Shown: piece after piece, positions 16,625-25,403 of the stretch
How the letters are laid out: each line of letters begins with the position of its first letter
Numbering within the stretch: position 1 is the stretch's first letter
Assembly (NCBI GenBank): GCA_963822955.1
Contig: CAWGJS010000001.1
Location: forward strand, 992,001 to 1,056,000
Length of the DNA stretch: 64,000 nucleotides
Direction: 5' to 3'
Origin: JAJYUU01 sp963822955
Lineage (GTDB): Bacteria; Actinomycetota; Actinomycetes; Streptosporangiales; Streptosporangiaceae
Notes under the pieces: generated by a model
Told to the model about the DNA's origin: nothing
Database searches by the model: none
Seen by the model: the letters and a program-made list of their open reading frames with translations, nothing else
Translations under genes and position numbers: made by a program

Positions 16625-17172
16625 GCCGGCTGATCGGCCGGCTTCGCGGCTGGTACGGCGCTAACCCGCTGCACTTGCTGTCCCTGCTGGCCGCCTTCGC
16701 GCTGGCAGGCTACGCGGTCCGCGCTGTAGTCGCGGCCGGGCAATGGCGCGGGTTCGCCTTGTGGTTCGCAGCCGCCATCGTAGGTCATGACCTGCTGCTG
16801 TTTCCCCTGTACTCCCTGGCCGACCTCTCGGTGCGGCGGCTGCTGCCCCAAAGGGCATCCAGCGCCGATCCCGGCGAGTCCGGGGGCAAGCCCGGCGCGG
16901 CGACGCGACTGCCGCCGGTCATCAACTACCTGCGGGTGCCCGCAGGATTCGCAGTGCTACTCCTCGTGGTGTGGTTCCCGCTGATCCTCGGCCTGTCCGC
17001 CGGGTCCTATAGCGAGGCCAGCGGGCTGGCGACCGAACCCTATCTCTGGCGGTGGCTGGCCATCACCGGGGTGATGTTCACGATCTCGGCAGTCAGCTAC
17101 GCGGTCCGGCTGCGCCGCATGTCCGCGCCTGCGCGCACGGCCCGGCGCGCTGCTCGCCGGGACCACCACTGA
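16621..17172 (+). CDS. Small membrane protein cotranscribed with the molybdo-oxidoreductase
   Basis: 183 residues with four hydrophobic segments: LSLLAAFALAGYAVRAVVAA, FALWFAAAIVGHDLLLFPLY, FAVLLLVVWFPLILGL and WLAITGVMFTISAVSYAV. A histidine and an aspartate lie in the second. The start is GTG 16621, overlapping the upstream stop by 4 bases. I do not recognise the family. Its tight coupling suggests a membrane partner or assembly factor for the molybdo-enzyme. Confidence 0.7.
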   Translation: MSRLIGRLRGWYGANPLHLLSLLAAFALAGYAVRAVVAAGQWRGFALWFAAAIVGHDLLLFPLYSLADLSVRRLLPQRASSADPGESGGKPGAATRLPPVINYLRVPAGFAVLLLVVWFPLILGLSAGSYSEASGLATEPYLWRWLAITGVMFTISAVSYAVRLRRMSAPARTARRAARRDHH

Positions 17173-17288
17173 CGCCGCACGCGACACCGACCCGGCGCGG
17201 CGCGGCAGGGCAGCCACGCGTTCCGGAGCGGAGGAGCGGCGCCCGGTCCCTCGTGCGCGGGCCAGGCGTCAGACTGCGGACGCCTCGT

Positions 17289-17304
17289 CTTACCGAACGC
17301 TAAC
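17289..17304 (+). promoter_or_regulatory. Direct-repeat operator before the exported propeller gene
   Basis: CTTAC-CGAACG-CTAAC, 98 bases before the start at 17403. Its CGAACG spacer is the same as in the site at 9583. Confidence 0.55.
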
Positions 17305-17402
17305 GCCGCCTGGCGGAGCGGTAAGAAAGCCGCCGGGGCCGACCTCTCACTCAGGTGGATCGCTAATCACTGCAGATCCTCACGTCACCCAAGGAGAAGG
17401 AC

Positions 17403-18541
17403 ATGCGCAAGCGCACATGCCTGGCAGCGGGCGGCGGCCTGCTGGCGGTCTCACTCAGCCTGTTCGGCGCGGCAGCCGCTGCCAGCGCCAGCACGGCATT
17501 CCCGGTAACCGGCTACACCTACATCGACGGCAACACCGCTACCGCGAACACTGTCGACGGGTACGCCCGGCACGCTGACGGGTCGCTTACCCCCCTCGCT
17601 GGTTCGCCGTTCGCCGCGGGCGGCGCGGGCCTGGCTTCCCAGGGCGCGATCCAGGCAATCCAGGACGGCAGGTACCTGCTGGCGGTGGATGCAGGCAGTA
17701 ACCAGATCTCGGTGCTGCGCGTCACAGCAGGCGGCGTGCCCGTGCTGGTTGGCCAGCCGGTGCCGTCCGGCGGGGTCAAGCCGGTCAGCATCGCGGTATC
17801 CCGGTCGGGCCTGGTCTACGTGGCGAACTCCGGCACGGGCAGTAACTACACCGGTTTCCGGCTGCATTCCGACGGGAGCCTGACGCCGATCCCGGGCTCG
17901 ACTACACCGTCCCGGACAGCTCGGGTCTGGGTGACGTGTTCTTCAACGCCTTCGGTAACCACCTCATCGGCACCCGCACCGGCACCTCACAGATCGACAG
18001 CTTCGTCGTCCTGCCCAGCGGCCGCCTGCTTGCTGCCCAGGGCTCGCCGTTCACCGGGCAGGGCCTCGGCCAGCTCGGCGCCGAGTTCTCACCAGCCAAC
18101 CCGTCGCAGCTGTTTGTCAGTAACGCGCACAACGGCGCCGGCCTGGGCACGGTGTCCGCGTACCGCGACGGCTTCCTCGGCCAGCTCTCTTCGATCGGAT
18201 CCTCGCCCTACCCTGACGGGCAGACCGCGCCATGCTGGGTGGAGGTCAGCCACGACGGCAAGTACCTGTTCACCGTCAACACCGGGTCGGGCAACATCTC
18301 CAGCTACTCCATCAACCCTGACGGCTCACTGACCCTGATCGGTAGCACGCCCATCAGCGGCGGCGGCGCTGACATCGACGCCCGGCTATCCCCCGACGGC
18401 AACTACCTGCTGGTCGACGGCTCCGGCATGCACTTCGTATCGGTGTTCGCCGTCAACGGAGGCACCCTCACCGAGCTACCCAGCTCACCGACGCCGCTGC
18501 CCGCCGGCGTCACCTCCTCCGCCGGGATCGTCAACATCTAG
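17403..18541 (+). CDS. Exported beta-propeller protein (lactonase/YVTN-like), one frameshift
   Basis: Start ATG 17403 follows AAGGAGAAGGAC. The first 31 residues are a clear signal peptide (RKR, then LLAVSLSLFGAAAAASAS). Repeats such as HADGSLTPLAGSPF and HSDGSLTPIPGS, then QLFVSNAH, YLFTVNTGSGNISSYS and YLLVDGSG, give a seven-bladed-propeller pattern like 6-phosphogluconolactonase-type or YVTN proteins. The frame shifts by one base near 17900-17912, after TPIPGS, and continues with VPDSSGLGDVFFNAFG to 18541. Probably secreted; function unknown. The final reading is about 379 residues. Confidence 0.8.
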
Positions 18542-18567
18542 GCCCAACGCACCTCGTGCGACCGGCT

Positions 18568-18601
18568 GTCCCTGGCCCGCCCGACCGGGCGGACCAGGGA
18601 C
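18568..18601. terminator. Strong hairpin after the propeller gene
   Basis: GTCCCTGG-C-CCGCCC, loop GACC, GGGCGG-A-CCAGGGAC: a 14-bp stem with a single internal mismatch, starting 26 bases after the stop codon. No T tract follows, but the position and strength fit a transcription terminator. Confidence 0.7.
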
Positions 18602-18673
18602 GGCCTCGCTTCGCCCCCCGGCGGGCACCTCGCGACGCCCGTGTGCCTGGAGCCCAGGAGCGGGGCGGAGCTT

Positions 18674-18689
18674 CTTACGGGTGTGTGAC
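18674..18689 (+). promoter_or_regulatory. Direct-repeat operator before the PQQ-propeller lipoprotein
   Basis: CTTAC-GGGTGT-GTGAC, 100 bases before the ATG at 18790 and just past the upstream terminator, so it can only serve the downstream gene. Confidence 0.6.
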
Positions 18690-18789
18690 GCGGCTGGCGT
18701 ACCGGTGGCGGGCCCGGCCCGGAGCGGCATTGAATCAGTACGTCGCCTGCAGGGAGTGCAGGACTGACCTCATCTGGACGGAGAGCAAG

Positions 18790-20130
18790 ATGCTCGATCG
18801 GACACCGGTAGCGACTCGCGGCCGCAGGCGGGCAGCGATGAGCCTGGCCGACCGGCGATCGCGGAGCGCGGCCAGGTCGGCGCGGTCAGGCCGGGTGCTT
18901 GTCGTCTTGCTCGCCGCCGGACTGCTAGCGGCCGGCTGCGCCGGGAGCGGAAACACTAACGGGACGACCAGGAGCGGGAGCGGGACACGGTCCGTCGCGG
19001 GACAGGGGAAGGGCCCGGCCCCGTCAGGGCCAGTACCGGCCGGATATGCGCCGTGGCCGGAGGCGGAGAATGACGCGACGCACAGCTCACAGGCGGGCGT
19101 CCGGGGTCCGCAGACCGGGCACATTCGCTGGAAGGCCAATCTTGGCAGCCCCGTAACCCCCGGGCCCGCCGTCGCCGCAAACGGCACCATCTATGAGTCG
19201 ACCGATGCCGGGATCCTGTACGCCATTGATCCGGCCAATGGCCACGAACTCTGGAAGTTCGACGGCGGCGGCAGCATCGGCGGAGACGACTTGTCCACAA
19301 CCGCCGCAGTGCTGCCCGACGGCACCATCGTGTGGCCCGGCCCGCGACACACAGTGTTCGGGCTGGACGCTCACGGCAGCCAGCTCTGGGCAGTGAACGT
19401 CGGCGCTGCCCCGCTCTCTCCGCTGATCGCGTCGCCGACGGCCGTCTACGTCATGACAACGGCAGGAGTGCTGGCCGCGCTGAAGATCGACGGAGCGAAG
19501 ACAGCGGAACGGTGGACCCTCAAATTGGGCAGCCGGTCGCTGGGGAGCCCGGTTCTCGGCCGCGACGGCGAAATCGAGACCACCGTGGATGACTGTCTCG
19601 TGGCAGTCCGGGACAATGGCCGCACCGCTCGTGAGCTGTGGCAATTCACGGTTCCACAGCAAGTCGAAGTGTCAGCAGCGATCACGTCAGCCGGCACGGC
19701 GGTACTGGGCACCAACGACGGCTTCGAATACGGCGTCAGCCCCGCAGGCAAACAAGTCTGGAAACACGCTATTAACAACCTCAGCTTTTCCTCACCCGCC
19801 GTCACAACCACCGGAAAGGCGTACTACGGGGACAACAGCGGCGTCCTGACCGTCGCTGTGGCCGCGACCGGCTCGGTCATACGTTCGTTCGAGGCCCAGC
19901 CCGGGATCACCAGCCCTGTCGTCAACATCTGGACAGCGCCTCTCGTGGACAGCACCGGCGACGTTTACTACGGCACCAAAGGCGGCATCATCTACGGCTA
20001 CTCGCCCGGCGGGACGCAACTGTTCGCAATCCACACCGGCAGAACCGTCGACAGCTACCCTGCGCTATCGGCGACTGGCGATCTGCTCATCGGCTCGGAC
20101 AACGGCTACCTTTACTCCATCGGCCATTGA
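18790..20130 (+). CDS. PQQ-type beta-propeller lipoprotein
   Basis: 446 residues. ATG 18790 has GGAGAGC upstream. An arginine-rich start is followed by a hydrophobic segment ending LLAAGLLAAGCAG, a lipobox with the modified cysteine. A Ser/Thr/Gly linker comes next, then repeats of the PQQ-propeller type: GTIYESTDAGILYAIDPANG, TVFGLDAHGSQLW, AYYGDNSGVLTVA, VYYGTKGGIIYGYSPGGTQ. It is probably anchored outside the membrane. Many such proteins do not bind PQQ but serve as scaffolds or sensors. Last member of the operator-linked cluster. Confidence 0.85.
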   Translation: MLDRTPVATRGRRRAAMSLADRRSRSAARSARSGRVLVVLLAAGLLAAGCAGSGNTNGTTRSGSGTRSVAGQGKGPAPSGPVPAGYAPWPEAENDATHSSQAGVRGPQTGHIRWKANLGSPVTPGPAVAANGTIYESTDAGILYAIDPANGHELWKFDGGGSIGGDDLSTTAAVLPDGTIVWPGPRHTVFGLDAHGSQLWAVNVGAAPLSPLIASPTAVYVMTTAGVLAALKIDGAKTAERWTLKLGSRSLGSPVLGRDGEIETTVDDCLVAVRDNGRTARELWQFTVPQQVEVSAAITSAGTAVLGTNDGFEYGVSPAGKQVWKHAINNLSFSSPAVTTTGKAYYGDNSGVLTVAVAATGSVIRSFEAQPGITSPVVNIWTAPLVDSTGDVYYGTKGGIIYGYSPGGTQLFAIHTGRTVDSYPALSATGDLLIGSDNGYLYSIGH

Positions 20131-20539
20131 CCGGCCGAAGCGAACCCATGGCCTGGTCGGCTCGCCGCTGGGTCCGGTGACCGAAACCGGTGCGGAAGTA
20201 GCACCTGGCCCCGCCGCGCTGAGGTCCTGAACCCGGAATGAGCCGGTACCCCGACGGTGGGCTCTGCTGGACGCCAAGAGGAGCTCACCGCAGCCGTGCG
20301 ATGGCCGTTCGGTGACGATCCCGCCACGCTGCGGACCCCGCGCCGCCGCCGCGCCAGCTAACACTGCATGATCTCGCCGCGGGATCTCGGGACCTAAAGT
20401 CTGGATCCGCGCCCGCGGGTTGGCGTTCGAGCTCATCAGCCCAGGCGGGCTGCTGCTGACGGCGGAGTAGATGATGGCCTATGGCCTGGCCCATCGGGTC
20501 GCCGATTCGCAAGATGCGCTCCGGGAAAGGATCACGCCG
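20131..20539. other. 409-base region with a coding remnant
   Basis: No complete gene. From about 20391 to the stop at 20470 one plus-strand frame reads KVWIRARGLAFELISP...GLLLTAE, which looks like the C-terminus of a lost protein, family unknown. The rest shows nothing I can name. Confidence 0.3.
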
Positions 20540-21376
20540 ATGACTGAACAGGCTGAAAACCCAGCGCTGGCCCAAGACCTGATACACCGAGCAGAACTGC
20601 GGCCGGGAGTAGTCCAGCTAACCCTGTCGCGGCCAGACAGGCTGAATGCGCTGACCGAACCGCTGGTCGCCCAGTTCCACGAGCACCTCCGCGCCTTGGC
20701 GGCCGACCTGACCTGCCGGATCGTCGTGCTCACCGGCGCAGGCCGGGGGTTCTGCGCCGGGCTCGACCTGGGCGGATTCGGCACCATTCCGGGGACCGAG
20801 AATTTCGGGCCCAGCCACAAGACCTGGGCGACACAGCGCGCGATCGCCTCGCTGGTGCAGGAGATCCGCCGCCTCCCGCAGCCGGTGATCGCGGCCGTCA
20901 ACGGGCCAGCCGCCGGTGGCGGTCTGGCGCTGGTCTGCGCCAGCGACATCCGCATCGCCTCTTCCACCGCGGTATTCTCCACCTCCTTCATCCGCATCGG
21001 GGTCACCGGCTGCGACATCGGCACATCCTGGCTGCTTCCCCGGCTCGTCGGCGCGGCCCGGGCGCACGAGCTGATGCTGACCAGCCGCCGCTTCGACGCC
21101 GGCGAAGCGCTGCGCATCGGCCTCGTGACTGACGTCGTCGAGCCCGGTGAGCTGCCAGGCGCGGTCAGCGCGATGGTCGACTCGCTGCTGGCAGCCCCGC
21201 CGCTGTCGCTATCGCTGACCAAGCAGGGCATGTGGCTGGCACTGGAGATTCCGTCCTTCGACGCGATGGTCGAGGTCGAAAACCGCCAGCAGGTGCTGAC
21301 GTCGGCGACCGCGGACGCGGACGAGGCCATGGCTTCCTACCTCGGTCGCCGGGCGGCCGAGTACCGCAACCGCTAG
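20540..21376 (+). CDS. Enoyl-CoA hydratase/isomerase family protein
   Basis: 278 residues of the crotonase fold. The oxyanion-hole motifs are GRGFCAGLDLGGF and NGPAAGGGLALVCASDIRIAS. The usual catalytic glutamates of true enoyl-CoA hydratase are not obvious (the GVTGCDIGTSW region differs), so it may act as an isomerase or on an unusual acyl-CoA. ATG 20540 with GGGAAAGG upstream is preferred over the start at 20471. It stands alone, without other beta-oxidation genes. Confidence 0.88.
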   Translation: MTEQAENPALAQDLIHRAELRPGVVQLTLSRPDRLNALTEPLVAQFHEHLRALAADLTCRIVVLTGAGRGFCAGLDLGGFGTIPGTENFGPSHKTWATQRAIASLVQEIRRLPQPVIAAVNGPAAGGGLALVCASDIRIASSTAVFSTSFIRIGVTGCDIGTSWLLPRLVGAARAHELMLTSRRFDAGEALRIGLVTDVVEPGELPGAVSAMVDSLLAAPPLSLSLTKQGMWLALEIPSFDAMVEVENRQQVLTSATADADEAMASYLGRRAAEYRNR

Positions 21377-21391
21377 CGGCTGGCCGAATTG

Positions 21392-21545
21392 GCTCCCCGG
21401 AGGCCCCTCATTGCCTTCATCCGCAAGAACGCCGAGCAGAAGATGCTCGGTCCCGACGTAGTTCCACCGGAGCCGGGCGGATTCCTGCACTGCGTGGTCG
21501 AGGATGCGGTTGGCTTCCGGCGCGTACGGCACGTTTGGGGGTACG
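21392..21545 (-). pseudogene. Clp N-terminal repeat domain remnant
   Basis: On the minus strand the frame encodes VPYAPEANRILDHAVQESA and WNYVGTEHLLLGVLADEG. This matches the ClpC/ClpA substrate-receptor repeat (family pattern: xxxxRVLxxAxxEAxxLxHxYIGTEHLLLGLLxE). It ends abruptly, running into the antisense of the enoyl-CoA hydratase gene, and no ATPase part is present. It is open to the small protein upstream, so a fused reading of 198 residues exists but is unlikely to be a natural protein. Confidence 0.5.
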
Positions 21546-21599
21546 CCTGCTGTTACTGCATTGCCGCGCCGCCGGGGCGGCCGGTTAGCTCGGCGCCTT

Positions 21600-21805
21600 C
21601 GCGGTGACGCGGGCGGTACCCACGCCGGAGATGTGCAGCCGTCTGTTCTGCAAGAGACGCGCAGATGACCGGTGCTGCCGTTGCCCGCGCACAAACACGG
21701 CAGCCAGGAAACGGTGATCGTTCCCGGCCGCCAGTCGTGACCGTTGCGGCACTGGAGCTGGTAGCACCACCAGTTCGGGCGCTCTGCATCCGCCATTTCC
21801 GCCAT
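21600..21805 (-). CDS. Small cysteine-rich protein, hypothetical
   Basis: Begins MAEMADAERPNWWCYQLQC and continues with GHDWRPGTITVSWLPCLC and VSCRTDGCTSPAW. The four-cysteine pattern C-x4-C ... C-x-C ... C-x4-C suggests a zinc ribbon. I recall small actinobacterial proteins of this kind but no function for them. The true C-terminus is unclear: the frame runs on into a Clp-domain remnant. The gene may be partly decayed. Confidence 0.4.
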
Positions 21806-22191
21806 TAGAACATGTGTGCTAAGAAGTGGACGACGTCCAGAGAGTCTTTACCAAGCTGGGACGTGCTGGCTTGTCCGAGGTAGCGAACTGCTGACTCCGT
21901 TCCGGCATCGGGCCTACCGTCAGGGATCCAGCTAGGGCCGAAGTTGCCGCCTGGTACCACAGACCGCGCCAGGCGACGTTACGTGCTGGCGGTGACGCTT
22001 ACGCTGATTAGCGCAGCGACATTCACCGCTGTCGGGCGGCCGAGCGCTGGGAGTTGGCCACTCGACTTCCCAGCCTGGATTGGCTGCGCGGGTTACTCTA
22101 AGTGGCGATGTCGGCCAGATCTGCCCGGCGGGCTGCGAAAGCGCGGGGCTCGGGGCGTACACCGGCACCGTCGCAACAAGGGGGTCTCTGC
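21806..22191. other. 386-base region with possible LuxR tail
   Basis: Between 21823 and 21894 the plus strand reads EVDDVQRVFTKLGRAGLSEVA then stop, resembling the end of a LuxR-type HTH domain (VxxVFxKLGVxSRxELA). A stop codon lies directly before it, so it is at most a remnant. The rest shows nothing recognisable. Confidence 0.3.
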
Positions 22192-23619
22192 ATGGTCTCC
22201 CGGCCCGCACGGCTCTACATCAGCCTGGTCGTGGTCCTGACCGGCGTGCTCGTGGCCGCGGCCTCGATGACCCCCGCGCGGGGCACCTGGAGCCTGATGT
22301 CCCCCGACTCCGTGACCGGCCGCGTGAGCATGCCGCTTTTCGCACTGGTCACCCTGCAGGGCTTATTCCTGGTCTGCGACTCGGTGAGCACGGCGCTCAC
22401 CGGGCGGCAGACGAAATGGTCGCCCAGCTCAGCAGCCACGCTGGCCGCGGTCGTCTTGCTCGGCCCGCTGGCGGCTGCGTTCGTGGGTGCCAGCTCGCTG
22501 CTGAGCCTGCAGCGGCAGCTGCGGCTGCCTGAGCGGATGTTCAACGGGGCGATGCACGCGCTGTCCGGCCTCGCCGCTGGCGTCGCGTACTTAGCCGTTG
22601 GCGGCTGGCTCGCGAAGCTCACCTTTCCGCATGCGGACTCCGTGGTGCTGGTCGGGCTGCCCGATTCAGGTCACTTCGGGATCATCATCGGCGCGTTCGC
22701 TGCTGCCGCGGCCGTGCACGTGCTGGCCAATCACGGACTTATCTGGGGCGTCTACCGCCTCAACCGGGGCAGCGGGATGCTCCGCCGCGAGGGCCTGGAG
22801 TCCAGCCTGTCGCTGCTGCTGGCCTCCGACTTCGGTTATGCGTGCCTCGGCCTGGTCATCGCCTCACTGTGGGCGGTCATGCGCTGGTACTCAGCCGTGC
22901 TGGTACTGGTGCCGCTGTTAGTCGCCCGCTGGGCGATGGGACAGTTCGCCGAACAGCAGCGCGCCTACGCGGCGACCGTGAACGCGCTGTGCCAGGCCGT
23001 CGAGACCAAGGACTACTACACCCGCGGGCACGGCGACCGGGTAGCCCACGGCGCCGTGATGATCGCCCGGAAGATCCGCATGAGCCCGCGCCGGACCGAC
23101 GCGATCCGTTACGCCGGGATGCTCCATGACGTCGGCAAGCTCGGCGTGCCGACCCAGGTACTGCAGAAGGCGGGCCCGCTCACGGACGAGGAGCTGGCAA
23201 CCATCCAGCTGCACCCCAGCCGGGGGCTGGACATCGTCTGGGAGATCGGGTTCCTGAACGAGGCGCTGATCGGGATCAAGCTTCACCACGAGCGGATCGA
23301 CGGCCTCGGTTACCCGATGGGCCTGGTCGGTCATGAGATCCCCGAGTTCGCCCGCATCATCGCGGTTGCCGATGCGTTTGACTCGATGACCACTACCCGG
23401 TCCTATCGCGCGGCTAAGAGCATCGAGTTCGCGCTTGACCAGCTGCGCAAGGGCGCAGGCACCCAGTTCGACGCGCTGATGGTGGAGGCATTCATCGCCG
23501 CGCTCAACGAAGAAAGATGGCCGCTGCCAGAACCTCCCTGCGAGCCTCCTGACCCGACAACCGTGACGGTCCAGGATCACGACGATCCGACCGCACCACT
23601 GCGCATCGTGGAGCCCTAG
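22192..23619 (+). CDS. Membrane HD-GYP phosphodiesterase-like protein
   Basis: 475 residues. Residues 1-270 have about seven hydrophobic helices, a membrane sensor region without a domain I can name. The C-terminal half is an HD-GYP domain: GHGDRVAHGAVMIA, the metal-binding MLHDVGKLGVP, LHPSRGLDIV and HHERIDGLGYP, then AVADAFDSMTTTRSYR. HD-GYP proteins hydrolyse cyclic di-GMP or related nucleotides. The family's GYP residues are kept here. ATG 22192 follows AAGGGGG; an upstream in-frame start at 22102 has no site. It is monocistronic. Confidence 0.9.
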   Translation: MVSRPARLYISLVVVLTGVLVAAASMTPARGTWSLMSPDSVTGRVSMPLFALVTLQGLFLVCDSVSTALTGRQTKWSPSSAATLAAVVLLGPLAAAFVGASSLLSLQRQLRLPERMFNGAMHALSGLAAGVAYLAVGGWLAKLTFPHADSVVLVGLPDSGHFGIIIGAFAAAAAVHVLANHGLIWGVYRLNRGSGMLRREGLESSLSLLLASDFGYACLGLVIASLWAVMRWYSAVLVLVPLLVARWAMGQFAEQQRAYAATVNALCQAVETKDYYTRGHGDRVAHGAVMIARKIRMSPRRTDAIRYAGMLHDVGKLGVPTQVLQKAGPLTDEELATIQLHPSRGLDIVWEIGFLNEALIGIKLHHERIDGLGYPMGLVGHEIPEFARIIAVADAFDSMTTTRSYRAAKSIEFALDQLRKGAGTQFDALMVEAFIAALNEERWPLPEPPCEPPDPTTVTVQDHDDPTAPLRIVEP

Positions 23620-23938
23620 TGGCCGGCGGAACGCTGGCCGGGCGGCCCGTACCGGACCGGAGGGCCTACTGGCGGGCGCTGGAGGTCGGCGGACGCCGGG
23701 TGCCGTCCTGGCCGTAAGGTGTTCGCTGAATTTCGACGACATCGAGTCGCGCAAGCCTAATTGCCTCTAGTCGCGTGTCTCATCTGACGACCGTTATCCG
23801 AAGCAGCTGCCGCCTACTTCAGCGGACGACTAGGTACCGCCTTTCGGGGGACTGGTGGGAGTGCTGCGAGCTTCGGGTGAGTCAATGCTGGGCGGGACGG
23901 GCGGCTGTTGGACCCTGCTCAGAGGCAGGTTGTGCGTA
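23620..23938. other. Intergenic region, 319 bases
   Basis: I see no gene, clear promoter or repeat here. It separates two convergent genes. Confidence 0.4.
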
Positions 23939-24568
23939 TCAAGATCTCGTGTCCTTCTGCGGCTGCAGTGCGTAGTTCGGGTGGAGCTGTCCGGGGGCGG
24001 GCCGGGTAATAACCGCTGGGCTGCCGGGAAGTGCGAAGGAGTAGACGTGGCCGTCGTCGGAACCGGAGCCGATGTAGACCGCCCCGTTGGCCACCGCGGG
24101 CGACGACTCAATGGGGTGTCCGGTGGGGAAGCTCCACAGTTCTGCCCCGCTGGTGGCGTTGAGGGCGTACACGTCGCCGTCGTCGGAGCCTATGTAGACC
24201 ACACCGTCGGCCGCCGCCGGGGACGAGTCAACGGCGTTTCCTGTGCCGAAGCTCCACAGCTGGGCCCCGGTGGCGGCGTTGAGGGGGTGGACGTTGTGGT
24301 CGTCGGAGCCGACGTAGACCACACCGTTGGCTACCGCAGGGGACGAGTCAACGGCGTTTCCTGTGCCGAAGCTCCACAGCTGGGCCCCGGTGGCGGCGTT
24401 GAGGGGGTGGACGTTGTGGTCGTCGGAGCCGACGTAGACCACACCGTTGGCTACCGCAGGGGACGAAATAAAGCCGCTTGGATTGGGGAAGCTCCATAGC
24501 TTGGCCCCGGTGGCGGCGTTGAGCGCGTACATATTGTCGGAGCCGATGTATACCACCCCGTTGGCCAC
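23939..24568 (-). pseudogene. PQQ-type propeller fragment, N-terminus lost
   Basis: Five propeller repeats of the form SPAVANGVVYVGSDD...ALNAATGAxLWSF, ending with FALPGSPAVITRPAPG. In-frame coding continues upstream to about 24650 (KDLVHDFGFLEPGEVINASPA) and then meets a stop, with no start codon, signal peptide or first blades. So it looks like the 3' part of a longer secreted propeller gene. Two of the five repeats are identical at DNA level, which indicates a recent duplication. If expressed, it would start at the GTG at 24568. Confidence 0.7.
24220..24459. repeat. Perfect 120-bp tandem duplication
   Basis: Bases 24220-24339 and 24340-24459 are identical, and the match runs a few bases further to about 24466. 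120 bp is exactly one 40-residue propeller blade, so the reading frame is kept. A third, diverged copy lies on each side. Confidence 0.9.
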
Positions 24569-24664
24569 CGCCGGCGACGCGTTAATGACCTCTCCGGGCT
24601 CAAGGAAGCCGAAATCATGGACCAGATCTTTGGCTGACTGAGCCGAAGACAGCCCAAACCCTGC

Positions 24665-25213
24665 TCAGCCCTCGGCTGGCGCGGGCTCCTCCGGCTTTTC
24701 GACCAGTTCGCCCTCGATGTTGATCTGGATCTCGTCGCTGACGACGAACTTGCCATCCAGCACCATGTTGAAGCTCAGGCCATAGTCCTTGCGGTTTATC
24801 TGCGTCCTCGCGCCATAAGCAATCCGATGCCCCATCATCGGGTCGCTGAACTCCCCGTACCGCTGCAGCTGCAAGACCACCGGCCTGGTGGTCCCCTTGA
24901 TCGTCAGCTCACCTGCGACCGCATACCTGTCCTGCCCGGCCGGCTCGACGCTGGTGCTCGTAAAGGTGATGACCGGGAACTGCTGAACCTCCAGGAAGTT
25001 CGACGACCGCAGGTCATTGTCCCTGGCCTCGTGGTTCGTCCGGATGCTGTCAGTCCGGATGGTCACCTCAACCGACGACGACTCCGGATGATCAGGGTCA
25101 ATGTCACCGCTCGCGCTGACATCGGCGAAGTGACCGCGAACGGTCATCATCCCCAGGTGCTTCGCGGAAAACTCAACCTGCGTGTGATACGGATCCAGCT
25201 GCCAGTCGCCCAC
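24665..25213 (-). CDS. YceI-family lipocalin-like protein
   Basis: 182 residues. WQLDPYHTQVEFSAKHLGMMTVRGHFADV at the N-terminus and the later KDYGLSFNMVLDGKFVVSDEI are the hallmark strands of YceI (isoprenoid-binding beta-barrel). GTG 25213 has GGAGG five bases upstream; a TTG at 25258 would add 15 residues. No signal peptide is present, so it is cytosolic here, unlike E. coli YceI. YceI proteins bind polyisoprenoid-type lipids; the P450/ferredoxin pair next door makes a role with a lipid substrate thinkable but unproven. Confidence 0.88.
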   Translation of the reverse strand: MGDWQLDPYHTQVEFSAKHLGMMTVRGHFADVSASGDIDPDHPESSSVEVTIRTDSIRTNHEARDNDLRSSNFLEVQQFPVITFTSTSVEPAGQDRYAVAGELTIKGTTRPVVLQLQRYGEFSDPMMGHRIAYGARTQINRKDYGLSFNMVLDGKFVVSDEIQINIEGELVEKPEEPAPAEG

Positions 25214-25403
25214 CGGAGCCTCCCTGCCTCGCTGATCGATCTCGCGGCCTGCCGGCAAGCAGCGCCAGTCACGAGCCTAGACTCGGCGAACGGCATGTAC
25301 GAGGCCTTCGGTCAGCGCGCGTTGATCACCACGGGCGGGTCGTCGGGTGCTGAACTCCCCGTCCTTGAGCAGTCGGCATCGCCTGGGGCCGGTCGCCCTG
25401 GGC

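Noticed and set aside
22007..22035. GTTAC and GTGAC/CTTAC copies near 22 kb as a seventh operator
   Set aside because: The half sites are 9 and 1 bases apart, not 6, and lie in a region of gene remnants.
23855..24499. 214-residue plus-strand frame with VDVVVVGADVDHT repeats
   Set aside because: It is the antisense of the propeller blades; the repeats come from the 120-bp duplication.
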